Source: Bacillota bacterium (GTDB lineage Bacteria; Bacillota; Clostridia; Oscillospirales; Ruminococcaceae). From it: 31,075 nucleotides of DNA. This document shows, piece by piece, positions 16,538 through 24,463 of the stretch. Positions within the stretch are counted from its first letter, which is position 1, and each line of letters starts with the position of its first letter. The translations under genes and the position numbers were made by a program. The DNA is taken from contig JAEWXO010000085.1 of the NCBI GenBank assembly GCA_023458875.1, positions 1 through 31,075 of the forward strand, given 5' to 3'. The notes below the pieces were generated by a model, which was not told where the DNA came from, did not search any database, and saw nothing but the letters and a program-made list of their open reading frames with translations.

Positions 16538-16809
16538 ATGAAGTTGAAGAGAGTAACGTTAGGATTGACAGCATTTTTAATGATTTCAAGTGTTGGGGTT
16601 TACGGGGGAAGCCTAGACTGGTATTATCAGTATAATTAAAGTTGTGGCATTAGAGACAGAATGTGCAAGTCCGGATTAATCTTAATCCTGGCAATATTGA
16701 TTCTGCCATTATTTCAATTAAAGAAAAAATCAGTAATGGACAACCTGAATACAGAGCACCAGTATGGACTCTTAATACTGACATATGTGATTTGAGCAAA
16801 GAATATTGA
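16538..16809 (+). pseudogene. Remnant of a small secreted-protein gene (two coding fragments broken by frame change and stops)
   Basis: A short ORF at 16538-16639 encodes 33 aa that look like a signal peptide followed by a stub: MKLKRV, hydrophobic TLGLTAFLMISSVGV, then YGGSLDWYYQYN and a stop. A second open stretch with a protein-like composition runs at 16654-16809 in another frame (NVQVRINLNPGNIDSAI ... APVWTLNTDICDLSKEY) and has no start of its own, with an in-frame TAG at 16651. Together they fit a gene of about 90 codons damaged by a frameshift and a nonsense mutation. The family is not recognised. Alternatively the first ORF is a real tiny secreted peptide. Apart from this and the terminator, nothing else is visible between 16467 and 16870. 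Confidence 0.35.
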
Positions 16810-16843
16810 AATTCTGGTTGTCAGATGTTATAATTAATAATAA

Positions 16844-16871
16844 GCGGGCGAATTTATCGCCCGCATTTTTT
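16844..16871. terminator. Rho-independent, probably bidirectional terminator
   Basis: A perfect 8-bp GC-rich stem, GCGGGCGA (16844-16851) and TCGCCCGC (16857-16864), has loop ATTTA and is followed on the plus strand by a run of six T residues. It is the first terminator after the polysaccharide operon. On the minus strand it lies immediately downstream of the small ORF at 16876-17046, followed there by a T/A-rich tract, so it can serve both directions. Confidence 0.85.
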
Positions 16872-16875
16872 GCTT

Positions 16876-17046
16876 TCAGATTTCTGATACATTATTTTTG
16901 CTGCCACACCATATTTTTACCTCACTTTCATCACCATCGGAAACCATATTTACAGATGGGTTAAAGGAAAATACAGGTGGATTGATGCGAGGCTGATATA
17001 TTTTCATACGATTAGCATCATTATCATTAAATAAAGGTACATTCAT
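16876..17046 (-). CDS. Small hypothetical protein, 56 aa
   Basis: An open frame of 56 codons from ATG (complement of 17044-17046) to TGA, ending 5 bases from the bidirectional terminator stem. The product is rich in Asn, Pro and Val (MNVPLFNDNDANRMKIY, then PPVFSFNPSVNMVSDGDESE, ending in KIWCGSKNNVSEI), with one Cys and no membrane segment. An AAAAAAGGGTG stretch upstream could act as a ribosome binding site, though the spacing (about 11 nt from GGG) is long. No family is recognised. Support comes from the neat fit between start, stop and terminator and from a divergent orientation relative to the membrane protein at 17185. It could be a chance ORF. Confidence 0.45.
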   Translation of the reverse strand: MNVPLFNDNDANRMKIYQPRINPPVFSFNPSVNMVSDGDESEVKIWCGSKNNVSEI

Positions 17047-17184
17047 GAATATTCACACCCTTTTTTATATGTTATTAATGCAGAATACAAAATCATTTGT
17101 ATCCGACTAATAATATTATCTGTTATCAGATGGTTTATATGTATCAGATATTATAATGTGATTATTTTTTTGCGGAGGATTATT

Positions 17185-17679
17185 ATGGTTAAGGATATAC
17201 TCAGAAGTGCAGGTAATACAATAATTGCACAGGTTATTTCACTTTTATTTGTTTTTTTGTGTGTTGCATTTTTAAATAATTTATTTTTTACAGTTATTAT
17301 TGCTTTATGTTCTTTATTTATTCTTATAGGACTTAATATTAATTTTGTATGTTCATTATTAAAAAAAGAATGTAGATCAGATAAAGGAAAATATTCTTTA
17401 AGAAAAGTGTTGCTTATTGGATTTTCTTCTTCAATGCCGCCCATCTTTATGTGGATAATTCTGCTTTTCTCATATCTGGGAATAATCCCGGATATCCTTG
17501 CTCTGTATAAGATTACAAATGAATATTTTCTGATTATAACGGTATTTATGTGTAATGTTTCAGAAGTAAGTCAGTTAAGTATAGCTGCTGTTATTTTATT
17601 GTTTTCAGCAAGCTTTATTCCGTTTGTTACTGTATGCATTTCATATTATATTTTGTATAAAAGAAATTTCAGAGGTTAA
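17185..17679 (+). CDS. Hypothetical multi-pass membrane protein
   Basis: The chosen start (MVKDILRSAGNTIIAQ) has a GCGGAGG site 8 nt upstream. The frame is open to 17158 but those upstream codons overlap the ribosome binding site. The 164-aa product has about four hydrophobic segments: IIAQVISLLFVFLCVAFL, a second centred on FFTVIIALCSLFILIGL, a third at PPIFMWIILLFSYLGIIP, and a C-terminal pair around FLIITVFMCNV and AAVILLFSASFIPFVTVC, ending in a positively charged tail KRNFRG. There are several Cys residues but no recognisable catalytic motif. A TATAAT at 17152-17157 could be a -10 element but has no good -35. It stands alone between the polysaccharide operon and ftsK. Function unknown. 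Confidence 0.7.
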   Translation: MVKDILRSAGNTIIAQVISLLFVFLCVAFLNNLFFTVIIALCSLFILIGLNINFVCSLLKKECRSDKGKYSLRKVLLIGFSSSMPPIFMWIILLFSYLGIIPDILALYKITNEYFLIITVFMCNVSEVSQLSIAAVILLFSASFIPFVTVCISYYILYKRNFRG

Positions 17680-17685
17680 TATATA

Positions 17686-17778
17686 GCAGGGATTGCGAGT
17701 CGGCACGAGCCAAACGGGCTTTGCGGTCACGCCTTTGACCTTCGCTTACTCTGGACTTTCGGATATATGGCTAAATAG
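17686..17778. repeat. GC-rich short segment, probable interspersed-element remnant
   Basis: Bases 17701-17760 contain 35 G/C of 60 (58%), far above the AT-rich flanks. The segment contains short imperfect inverted pairs (AGCC/GGCT, GGTC/GACC). It does not fold as a tRNA and contains no convincing gene: the frame open through it runs into ftsK out of phase. The compositional island and its location in the ftsK leader suggest an inserted short repeat. That it recurs in related genomes is my impression only. Confidence 0.4.
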
Positions 17779-17820
17779 AAACCTTTACAGATGGTTGAAA
17801 AATATTTTCTTTAAAAAAAG

Positions 17821-17850
17821 TTGCTTTGCCAGGATAAATCGTGTTATAAT
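17821..17850 (+). promoter_or_regulatory. Sigma-A-type promoter for the ftsK-ispH/rpsA gene run
   Basis: TTGCTT (17821-17826) and a perfect TATAAT (17845-17850) are separated by 18 bp, 70 bp before the ftsK ATG. It lies just downstream of the GC-rich segment and is the only strong promoter-like pair seen before the long plus-strand housekeeping run. Confidence 0.6.
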
Positions 17851-17919
17851 TATCAGTGTATGTTTTATACATAAAAAACTGTTGGGTGATGTACCCTCAT
17901 TATCCGGGAAGGAGTATAA

Positions 17920-20499
17920 ATGCCTGAGAAGAAAAGAAAATCAAAGGGCAATACAAAGCCTGAGGAAGAAATTAAAGAAGAAAAAACAGAGAAAAAGGAA
18001 GAACCTAAGGTTGATTCGTATGATAATCATTTCTGGTCAATAATCTTATTTTCAATAGGAATTTTTATATTATTGCTGACATTAATAAACGGAAATGCTG
18101 GGTGGTATGCTTTACATAATCTTATCAGGGGCGCTTTCGGAATATCAGTGTTCCTTGTATCACCTATACTTATTTATGCGTCTTATATGATTGCAAAGGA
18201 CAAAAGACGTGAAACTATAATGTCGCGTTTCTTTCAGGGAGCAATTCTTACACTTCTGATAAGTTCGGTTATTCAGATTATGTTTGTAGGTAAAATTTCA
18301 GGTGAAACACTGAGTGCAAAGCTTTCAAATCTTTATAACACAGGTATAGAGTTAAAAAGCGGAGGCGTTCTGAGTGCAGTTATCGGTATACCTCTTGTTT
18401 CGGTTTTCGGTGAGATCGGTGCAAAAATAATAGTAATGCTGATGCTGTTTATTCTTATAATGCTTCTTACTGACTTTACTCTTATACAGCTTCTTGATCT
18501 TATAAAAAGACCGTTTTTAAAAATGAAAGAATCAATAGAGGCTTCAAAAGAGGAAATGGCTTCCCGAAGATATCTGGCTGAGGTAAGAGCCGCATCAAAA
18601 TATCAGATAGATAACTCTGATGAAGATGCAGAAACAATACCTTTACAAAAGGAACCGGATCCTATTGTAAAAGAAATAAAAATTCAGAAAAGCGAAAAAG
18701 AGCCTGTAATCAAAGAAATCCATCTTGACGATATTAAAAAAATTCTTCCGAAAAAGCATTCTCATCATGGAGCTTTTTCTGATGATCTTGTAAAAATGCT
18801 TGATGAAAAATCAGCAGAGCTTTCTCTTGAATCAACTACAACAAATACAATTGACATACCTATTATTAATTCAGAAAAAATAAAAGAGCTTACAGGCGAT
18901 AATCAGTCAGATACACTTATTAAGGCTGAAGACAGTGTATCTATGCAGCCACAGAAACAGACTATAAGTCTTGATAAAAAAACTGATTATGTAAATATCC
19001 CTACAGATAAATCATATAGATTTCCTCCTATTGACTTTCTGAGGCCGGGTACCAACACAATCAAAAGTGTTAATTCCGAGATAGAAATGCAGGATACGGC
19101 AGTAAAGCTTGTTCAGACGCTTGATAATTTCGGTGTAAAAACATCTCTAGTTGATATTCACCGCGGACCTACTGTAACAAGATATGAGCTTCAGCCGTCC
19201 CCGGGAGTTAAGATTTCAAGAATTACCGGACTTTCAGATGATATTGCACTGAACCTTGCATCGGCAGGTGTTCGTATAGAAGCACCTATACCGGGAAAAG
19301 CTGCAGTCGGAATTGAGGTTCCGAATGTTAAAAAGGATACCGTTTCCTTAAGGGAAATGCTCGAGAGCGACGAATTTACAAATTCAAAAAGCAAATTATC
19401 ATTTGCGGTCGGAAAGGATATAGCCGGAAAAGTTATAATCGGAGATATAGCAAAAATGCCTCATGTAATTATTGCAGGTTCAACAGGCTCAGGAAAATCC
19501 GTATGTACAAACTCAATAATTATGAGTATCCTTTATAAGGCAACTCCGGAGCAGGTACGTCTTGTACTCATAGATCCTAAAATAGTTGAATTCAAAGTTT
19601 ATGACGGTATTCCTCATCTTCTGATTCCTGTTGTAACAGATCCAAGAAAAGCGGCCGGTGCATTGAACTGGGCTGTTCAGGAAATGCTTAGAAGATACAA
19701 GCTATTTGCGGACAGCAATGTAAGAGATCTTTCAGGATACAACGAGCTTGCAGCAGAAAGCAGGGATATGAATCCGCTTCCTCAGATAATTATTGCGATA
19801 GATGAACTTGCAGACCTTATGATGGCAGCTTCAAATGAAGTAGAAGATGCGATATGCAGACTTGCACAGATGGCGAGAGCTGCCGGAATGCATCTTATTA
19901 TAGCGACACAGAGACCGACAGTTGATATTATTACAGGACTTATCAAGGCAAATATTCCAAGCCGTATCGCACTTTCTGTTATGTCACAGACCGACTCCAG
20001 AACAATTCTTGATACAGGCGGTGCCGACAAGCTTTTAGGACAGGGAGATATGCTGTATTTTCCTTCCGGAATACCAAAGCCTGTACGTGTACAGGGATGC
20101 TTCTGTTCAACAAAAGAAATAGAATCGGTAGTAAACTTTATTAAGTCAAACACTGCGGTAGATTACAGCGATGAAATAATTGACGAGATTGAAAAGAATA
20201 TTCCAGTTTTAAAAGGTGATAAATCTTCAGGAAAAATTGAAAATATATCTGACGGTGACGATGAGCTTATTGAAAAGGCAATAGATATTGTTGTTGAGAT
20301 GGGACAGGCATCTACGTCATCACTTCAGAGAAAATTAAAGCTCGGTTATGCACGTGCTGCAAGGATTATGGATGAGCTTGAACAGATAGGAATAATAGGA
20401 CCTTCAGAGGGTTCAAAGCCAAGAAGAATTCTCATGACCAAATCACAGTGGACTGAGAGAAGAATGAGAAGATTTGAAAACGAAGAGGAACAGGAATAA
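17920..20499 (+). CDS. ftsK: DNA translocase FtsK/SpoIIIE family
   Basis: A membrane-anchored ATP-dependent DNA pump for chromosome segregation at the septum or into the forespore. The 859-aa layout is typical of Firmicute family members. A charged Lys/Glu-rich cytoplasmic start (1-35) is followed by four hydrophobic segments between about 37 and 190, then an acidic linker (about 200-360). The alpha/beta motor core has Walker A GSTGSGKS at 520-527 and Walker B IIIAIDELADLM with D628/E629, with QMARAAGMHLIIATQRP downstream. A C-terminal winged-helix gamma domain (about 785-850) would read the polarity sequences. The ATG follows a strong GGGAAGGAG site with 6 nt spacing. FtsK and SpoIIIE cannot be separated from sequence alone. 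Confidence 0.95.
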   Translation: MPEKKRKSKGNTKPEEEIKEEKTEKKEEPKVDSYDNHFWSIILFSIGIFILLLTLINGNAGWYALHNLIRGAFGISVFLVSPILIYASYMIAKDKRRETIMSRFFQGAILTLLISSVIQIMFVGKISGETLSAKLSNLYNTGIELKSGGVLSAVIGIPLVSVFGEIGAKIIVMLMLFILIMLLTDFTLIQLLDLIKRPFLKMKESIEASKEEMASRRYLAEVRAASKYQIDNSDEDAETIPLQKEPDPIVKEIKIQKSEKEPVIKEIHLDDIKKILPKKHSHHGAFSDDLVKMLDEKSAELSLESTTTNTIDIPIINSEKIKELTGDNQSDTLIKAEDSVSMQPQKQTISLDKKTDYVNIPTDKSYRFPPIDFLRPGTNTIKSVNSEIEMQDTAVKLVQTLDNFGVKTSLVDIHRGPTVTRYELQPSPGVKISRITGLSDDIALNLASAGVRIEAPIPGKAAVGIEVPNVKKDTVSLREMLESDEFTNSKSKLSFAVGKDIAGKVIIGDIAKMPHVIIAGSTGSGKSVCTNSIIMSILYKATPEQVRLVLIDPKIVEFKVYDGIPHLLIPVVTDPRKAAGALNWAVQEMLRRYKLFADSNVRDLSGYNELAAESRDMNPLPQIIIAIDELADLMMAASNEVEDAICRLAQMARAAGMHLIIATQRPTVDIITGLIKANIPSRIALSVMSQTDSRTILDTGGADKLLGQGDMLYFPSGIPKPVRVQGCFCSTKEIESVVNFIKSNTAVDYSDEIIDEIEKNIPVLKGDKSSGKIENISDGDDELIEKAIDIVVEMGQASTSSLQRKLKLGYARAARIMDELEQIGIIGPSEGSKPRRILMTKSQWTERRMRRFENEEEQE

Positions 20500-20516
20500 T
20501 ATACGGAGATGATGTT

Positions 20517-22430
20517 TTGAATAGATTTATGCCTATAAGCAAAGAAGATATGAACGAACGCGGTATTGAACAGCTGGATTTTATACTGATTACAGGGGAT
20601 GCATATGTAGATCATCCGAGCTTCGGAATAGCGATAATATCACGTGTACTTGAAGCGCACGGATATACGGTCGGAATTATTTCTCAGCCTGACTGGCGTT
20701 GTGACAGGGACTTTAAAAAATTAGGCACTCCTAAATATGCCTTTCTGGTTACATCAGGCAATATTGACTCTATGGTGGCACATTATACAGCAGCAAAGAG
20801 GAAACGTTCAGATGATGCATATACAGCCGGAGGAAAGGCTGGAAGGCGCCCGGACAGAGCAGTAATTGTGTACTGTAAAATGCTCAGAAAAATATTCAGT
20901 GATATTCCTGTTGCAATAGGAGGACTTGAATCTTCACTCAGAAGATTTGCACATTATGATTACTGGGACGATGCTGTCAGACCATCGATTCTTGTCGACA
21001 GCGGGGCAGATTTACTCATGTACGGAATGTCCGAACACCAGATAATTGAAATAGCTGATTCACTTAAAGCCGGTAAAAAAATAAATGAGCTTACTGATAT
21101 ACGTGGTACATGTTATCTTACAGACCCTGTAAACACACCTCTGGGTGCAGCAGAATGCCCAAGCTATTCACAGGTATCTGAAAATAAAAAGGCATATGCA
21201 AAGGCGTGCAGGCAGCAGTATGATCAACAGGATGAGGTTTACGGAAAAACCGTAATACAGAGACACGGAGATAAAATGCTTGTTCAGACTCCGCCTCCGC
21301 TCAGTCTTACTGAAGAAGAAATGGACTTTGTATACAGTCTTCCGTATACAAGAGCGTATCATCCGGTTTACATTAAAGAAGGCGGAGTTCCCGGAATAGA
21401 AGAAGTTGAATTTTCGATAACTCATAACAGAGGATGCTTCGGAAACTGTAATTTCTGTTCTATAGCACTTCATCAGGGAAGAAAAATTTCAAAAAGAAGT
21501 GAAGAATCAGTATTGAGGGAAGCGGAGCTTCTGACTCATATGCCGAATTTCAAGGGATATATTCATGATGTAGGAGGCCCTACTGCAAATTTCAGAAACC
21601 CAAGCTGCAGTAAGCAGAAAGAGCATGGATTATGCAAAGGGAAAAAATGCCTTGCGCCTGAACCTTGTCCTGCTCTTGAGGTTGATCATACCGAATATCT
21701 TGATATGCTAAGAAAACTCAGAGAAGTAAAGGGTGTAAAAAAAGTATTTATCCGTTCAGGAATAAGATATGATTATCTTATTAATGACAGTAACGATGAT
21801 TTTATGAGAGAACTCGTAAAATATCATATCAGCGGACAGCTTAAAGTTGCACCTGAGCACTGTTCGACTGTTGTGCTTGATAAGATGGGCAAGCCTCATA
21901 TCGAGGCGTATAAGAAATTTCAGAAAAGGTTCTATTCGCTTACAAAGGGAATGAACAAGGAACAGTATCTTATTCCTTACCTTATGTCATCACATCCCGG
22001 AAGTACATTAAAAGAAGCGGTGGAGCTTGCTCTGTTCCTCAAAGAAAATAATATAAGACCTGAACAGGTTCAGGATTTTTATCCGACTCCGGGTACAATT
22101 TCTACATGTATGTTTTATACAGAGCTTGATCCGTATACAATGGAAAAAGTATATGTCCCTAAAACTCCTAAAGAAAAATCAATGCAAAGGGCTCTTTTGC
22201 AGTATTTCAGACCCCAGAACAGAGAACTTGTTATTGAAGCACTGAAAATGGCCGGGAGGAAAGATCTTATAGGAGACTCTCCTAAATGCCTTGTATCTGC
22301 ACAGCCGGTAAAACATTCATACAGACCCGATTACGAAAATCACAAAGCTCAGAACAACGGAGCTAAACGGAAAAGGGGTAACTCTGAAGTATGGCAGGGA
22401 CAAAAAGGAAAACCAAAAAGAAAACACTGA
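20517..22430 (+). CDS. YgiQ family radical SAM protein
   Basis: A 637-aa protein matching the YgiQ family: N-terminal B12-binding-like region, radical SAM domain and C-terminal basic tail. The [4Fe-4S]/SAM motif CFGNCNFC lies at C307/C311/C314 within HNRGCFGNCNFCSIALHQGR. Other conserved stretches are GGLESSLRRFAHYDYW and KVAPEHCS near residue 441. The exact reaction of the family is not settled. I choose the TTG at 20517 because a GGAG site lies 8 nt upstream, whereas the first in-frame ATG (20529) is 20 nt from it. The gene begins 17 bp after ftsK, and its last 40 bases overlap the next gene. Confidence 0.93.
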   Translation: MNRFMPISKEDMNERGIEQLDFILITGDAYVDHPSFGIAIISRVLEAHGYTVGIISQPDWRCDRDFKKLGTPKYAFLVTSGNIDSMVAHYTAAKRKRSDDAYTAGGKAGRRPDRAVIVYCKMLRKIFSDIPVAIGGLESSLRRFAHYDYWDDAVRPSILVDSGADLLMYGMSEHQIIEIADSLKAGKKINELTDIRGTCYLTDPVNTPLGAAECPSYSQVSENKKAYAKACRQQYDQQDEVYGKTVIQRHGDKMLVQTPPPLSLTEEEMDFVYSLPYTRAYHPVYIKEGGVPGIEEVEFSITHNRGCFGNCNFCSIALHQGRKISKRSEESVLREAELLTHMPNFKGYIHDVGGPTANFRNPSCSKQKEHGLCKGKKCLAPEPCPALEVDHTEYLDMLRKLREVKGVKKVFIRSGIRYDYLINDSNDDFMRELVKYHISGQLKVAPEHCSTVVLDKMGKPHIEAYKKFQKRFYSLTKGMNKEQYLIPYLMSSHPGSTLKEAVELALFLKENNIRPEQVQDFYPTPGTISTCMFYTELDPYTMEKVYVPKTPKEKSMQRALLQYFRPQNRELVIEALKMAGRKDLIGDSPKCLVSAQPVKHSYRPDYENHKAQNNGAKRKRGNSEVWQGQKGKPKRKH

Positions 22431-23338
22431 AGCAGAAGACCGGTATTGCTGCTGCAGTTATTTCAGTTGCGATAATTGTTCTTTCAGCATTAGCTGATAT
22501 GACGGGACTGTTATCATACGAAGAAATGATGACATCACTTCATCTGAGGGATCCGGCTGTTTCTGATGCGGATCTTACTGTTCATTATATTGATGTGGGA
22601 CAGGGCGATTCAATACTTATAATGTCGGAAAGGGAAAATATTCTTATCGATGCCGGGGAAAATGAATACGCTGAATCGGTAGCTTCATATATAAGACAGC
22701 AGGGAGTAACAACGCTTGACTATATAATTGCCACACATCCGCATTCGGATCATATCGGTGGACTTCCATATGTAATGTCACAGTTTGAAACCAAAGATGT
22801 TATTGTTCCGTATATTTCATCTGATAAAACACCTTCAACTGTAACGTATACAAGATTTCTGGAAGCAGTACGTGATAACGGACTTTCGCTTACACCGGCC
22901 AAACCTGGCGATGAGTACATAATAGGTAACGCTGTTATGAAGGTTTTAGGTCCTTGCTCTGATAATTATGAAGATCTCAATGATTATTCTGTTGTCGTGA
23001 GTCTTACTCACGGTAAAAACTCATTCCTTTTCATGGGCGATGCCGAAAAAAAGAGTGAACAGGATATGACAGATGCAGGAATGATACCTGATTCAGATAT
23101 CCTGAAAACCGGACATCACGGAAGTAATTCATCTTCAGGGCAGAAATTTCTTGATATTGTAACTCCGGAATATGCTGTAATAAGCTGTGGTACAGGCAAC
23201 AGGTACAATCATCCCGGAACAGGAACAGTGGAAAGGCTTGCTTCGTTTACAGATAAAATTTTCAGAACTGACCAGCAGGGTACAATAGTAATTGAATCTG
23301 ATGGCGAAAATTACAACGTCATAATAAAAGAAGGGTGA
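22391..23338 (+). CDS. ComEC/Rec2-like metallo-beta-lactamase-fold hydrolase, membrane-anchored
   Basis: A 315-aa protein with a basic N-terminus and one hydrophobic segment (about 19-36, AAAVISVAIIVLSALAD), then a metallo-beta-lactamase domain of the type found at the C-terminus of ComEC. The motifs are VHYIDVGQGDSILI, the metal-binding THPHSDH (H116, H118, D120, H121), FMGDAE, and GHHGSNSSS. Free-standing members are thought to be secreted or surface nucleases or phosphodiesterases. It is not a complete ComEC, since the multi-TM competence domain is missing. It overlaps ygiQ by 40 bp and has only a weak GGGG site. The following DUF3006 gene is its usual companion in Firmicutes. Confidence 0.9.
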   Translation: MAGTKRKTKKKTLKQKTGIAAAVISVAIIVLSALADMTGLLSYEEMMTSLHLRDPAVSDADLTVHYIDVGQGDSILIMSERENILIDAGENEYAESVASYIRQQGVTTLDYIIATHPHSDHIGGLPYVMSQFETKDVIVPYISSDKTPSTVTYTRFLEAVRDNGLSLTPAKPGDEYIIGNAVMKVLGPCSDNYEDLNDYSVVVSLTHGKNSFLFMGDAEKKSEQDMTDAGMIPDSDILKTGHHGSNSSSGQKFLDIVTPEYAVISCGTGNRYNHPGTGTVERLASFTDKIFRTDQQGTIVIESDGENYNVIIKEG

Positions 23339-23343
23339 TTTCA

Positions 23344-23553
23344 GTGCTTATAATAGACAGAATAGAAGATGATTTTGCTGTTGTTGAAAACGATAAGAAA
23401 AGATTTAATGTCAGACGTCAGCTGCTGCCTGCTGATGTAAAGGAAGGCGATGTAATCGTCATGGCAGCTGGGCGGTATATTATTGATAAGGTGTCAACCC
23501 TGAATCAAAAAAACAAAAACAGGAATTTGGAAGACAGTCTCTGGAAAAAATGA
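23344..23553 (+). CDS. DUF3006 family small protein
   Basis: A 69-aa protein of the DUF3006 type: LIIDRIEDDFAVVENDKKRFNVRRQLLP, then DVKEGDVIVMAAGRYIID, ending in a charged tail. The family is typically encoded next to ComEC-like MBL proteins, as here, and its role is unknown. I prefer the GTG at 23344, which has AAGGG 8 nt upstream. An in-frame GTG at 23335 overlaps both that site and the end of the previous gene and would add three residues. Confidence 0.85.
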   Translation: MLIIDRIEDDFAVVENDKKRFNVRRQLLPADVKEGDVIVMAAGRYIIDKVSTLNQKNKNRNLEDSLWKK

Positions 23554-23584
23554 ATATTATACACGGAACGGACGTGCAAAAATA

Positions 23585-24448
23585 ATGAAAAACGATTTTT
23601 TTACTGTGCTTAACAGCAGATATGATAAAATGTCAAAGGGACAGAAACGAATTGCAGATTATCTGTTCACAAATTATCAGCAGGCTTCGTTTATGACAGC
23701 ATCCTCGCTTGGTCATACGGTAGGTGTAAGTGAATCTACTGTTGTGAGATTTGCAACGGAATTTGGCTTTGACGGTTATCCTGACTTTCAGGATAACCTG
23801 CGTGAAATTATGAAAATGCGTCTTACATCTGTTGAGCGTATAGAAGTAGCAAACAGACAGATGGGAAACGATGATGTGTATGAAAAGGTTCTAAGTTTTG
23901 ACATTGAACGTATCCGAGCGACTATAGAAAACGGAAACCGTGAGGCATTTGCAGGTGCTGTAGATGCTATTGTTTCAGCAAGAAAGATATATATCGTAGC
24001 TTCAAGGAGTGCGGCAGCACTTGCAGAGTTTTTAAAATATTATTTCAGTATAATATTTGAAGATGTAAAACTCCTCAATAATCTTGGAACAAGTGATCTT
24101 CTTCAGCAGCTTTTCCGTATAGACGAAAGAGATCTTGTTATCGGTATAAGCTTTCCGCGGTATTCCAAGCAGACCACGATAGCAATGAATTATGCATATG
24201 ATTCACATGCATCTGTAATAGCAATAACCGACAGTATACTGTCACCTATTGCTGAACACGCAAGCCATGTACTGCTTGCAGGAAGTGACATGGTTTCTTT
24301 TGTTGATTCTCTTGTAGCGCCTCTCAGCCTTATCAATGCGCTAATTGTTGCAGTAAGTCTTAAAAAGGAAAAAGAAATAAACAGGAATTTTGAGACTCTT
24401 GAACGTCTGTGGGATGAATATGACGTTTATGAAAAGTCCGATAAATAA
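23585..24448 (+). CDS. MurR/RpiR family transcriptional regulator
   Basis: A 287-aa regulator with an N-terminal helix-turn-helix of the RpiR type (SKGQKRIADYLFTNY, then helix-turn-helix about 37-62 including GVSESTVVRFATEFGF) and a C-terminal SIS sugar-phosphate-binding domain (about 125-255, ARKIYIVASRSAAALAEF ... VIGISFPRYSKQT ... VIAITDS). Such proteins sense phosphosugars. The target cannot be inferred because no sugar-catabolism gene is adjacent, and the gene sits inside a housekeeping run. The ribosome binding site is weak (GGAC about 12 nt upstream). Confidence 0.92.
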   Translation: MKNDFFTVLNSRYDKMSKGQKRIADYLFTNYQQASFMTASSLGHTVGVSESTVVRFATEFGFDGYPDFQDNLREIMKMRLTSVERIEVANRQMGNDDVYEKVLSFDIERIRATIENGNREAFAGAVDAIVSARKIYIVASRSAAALAEFLKYYFSIIFEDVKLLNNLGTSDLLQQLFRIDERDLVIGISFPRYSKQTTIAMNYAYDSHASVIAITDSILSPIAEHASHVLLAGSDMVSFVDSLVAPLSLINALIVAVSLKKEKEINRNFETLERLWDEYDVYEKSDK

Positions 24449-24463
24449 AAGGAAGTTGATGCT

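Noticed and set aside
17110..17160. Operator-like imperfect repeats (TATCAGAT copies) and a TATAAT before the 164-aa membrane protein
   Set aside because: The repeats are short and AT-rich and the palindrome is imperfect. TATAAT at 17152-17157 has no acceptable -35 at 16-18 bp, so no promoter or operator is called.
17686..17778. tRNA or other structured RNA in the GC-rich segment
   Set aside because: No acceptor stem, anticodon arm or T-loop pattern can be built. Only short 4-bp inverted pairs are present.
17693..18043. Possible 116-aa gene upstream of ftsK
   Set aside because: It runs through the GC-rich segment and the ftsK promoter and overlaps ftsK out of frame. It has no ribosome binding site and its C-terminal part is just the Lys-rich ftsK start read in another frame.
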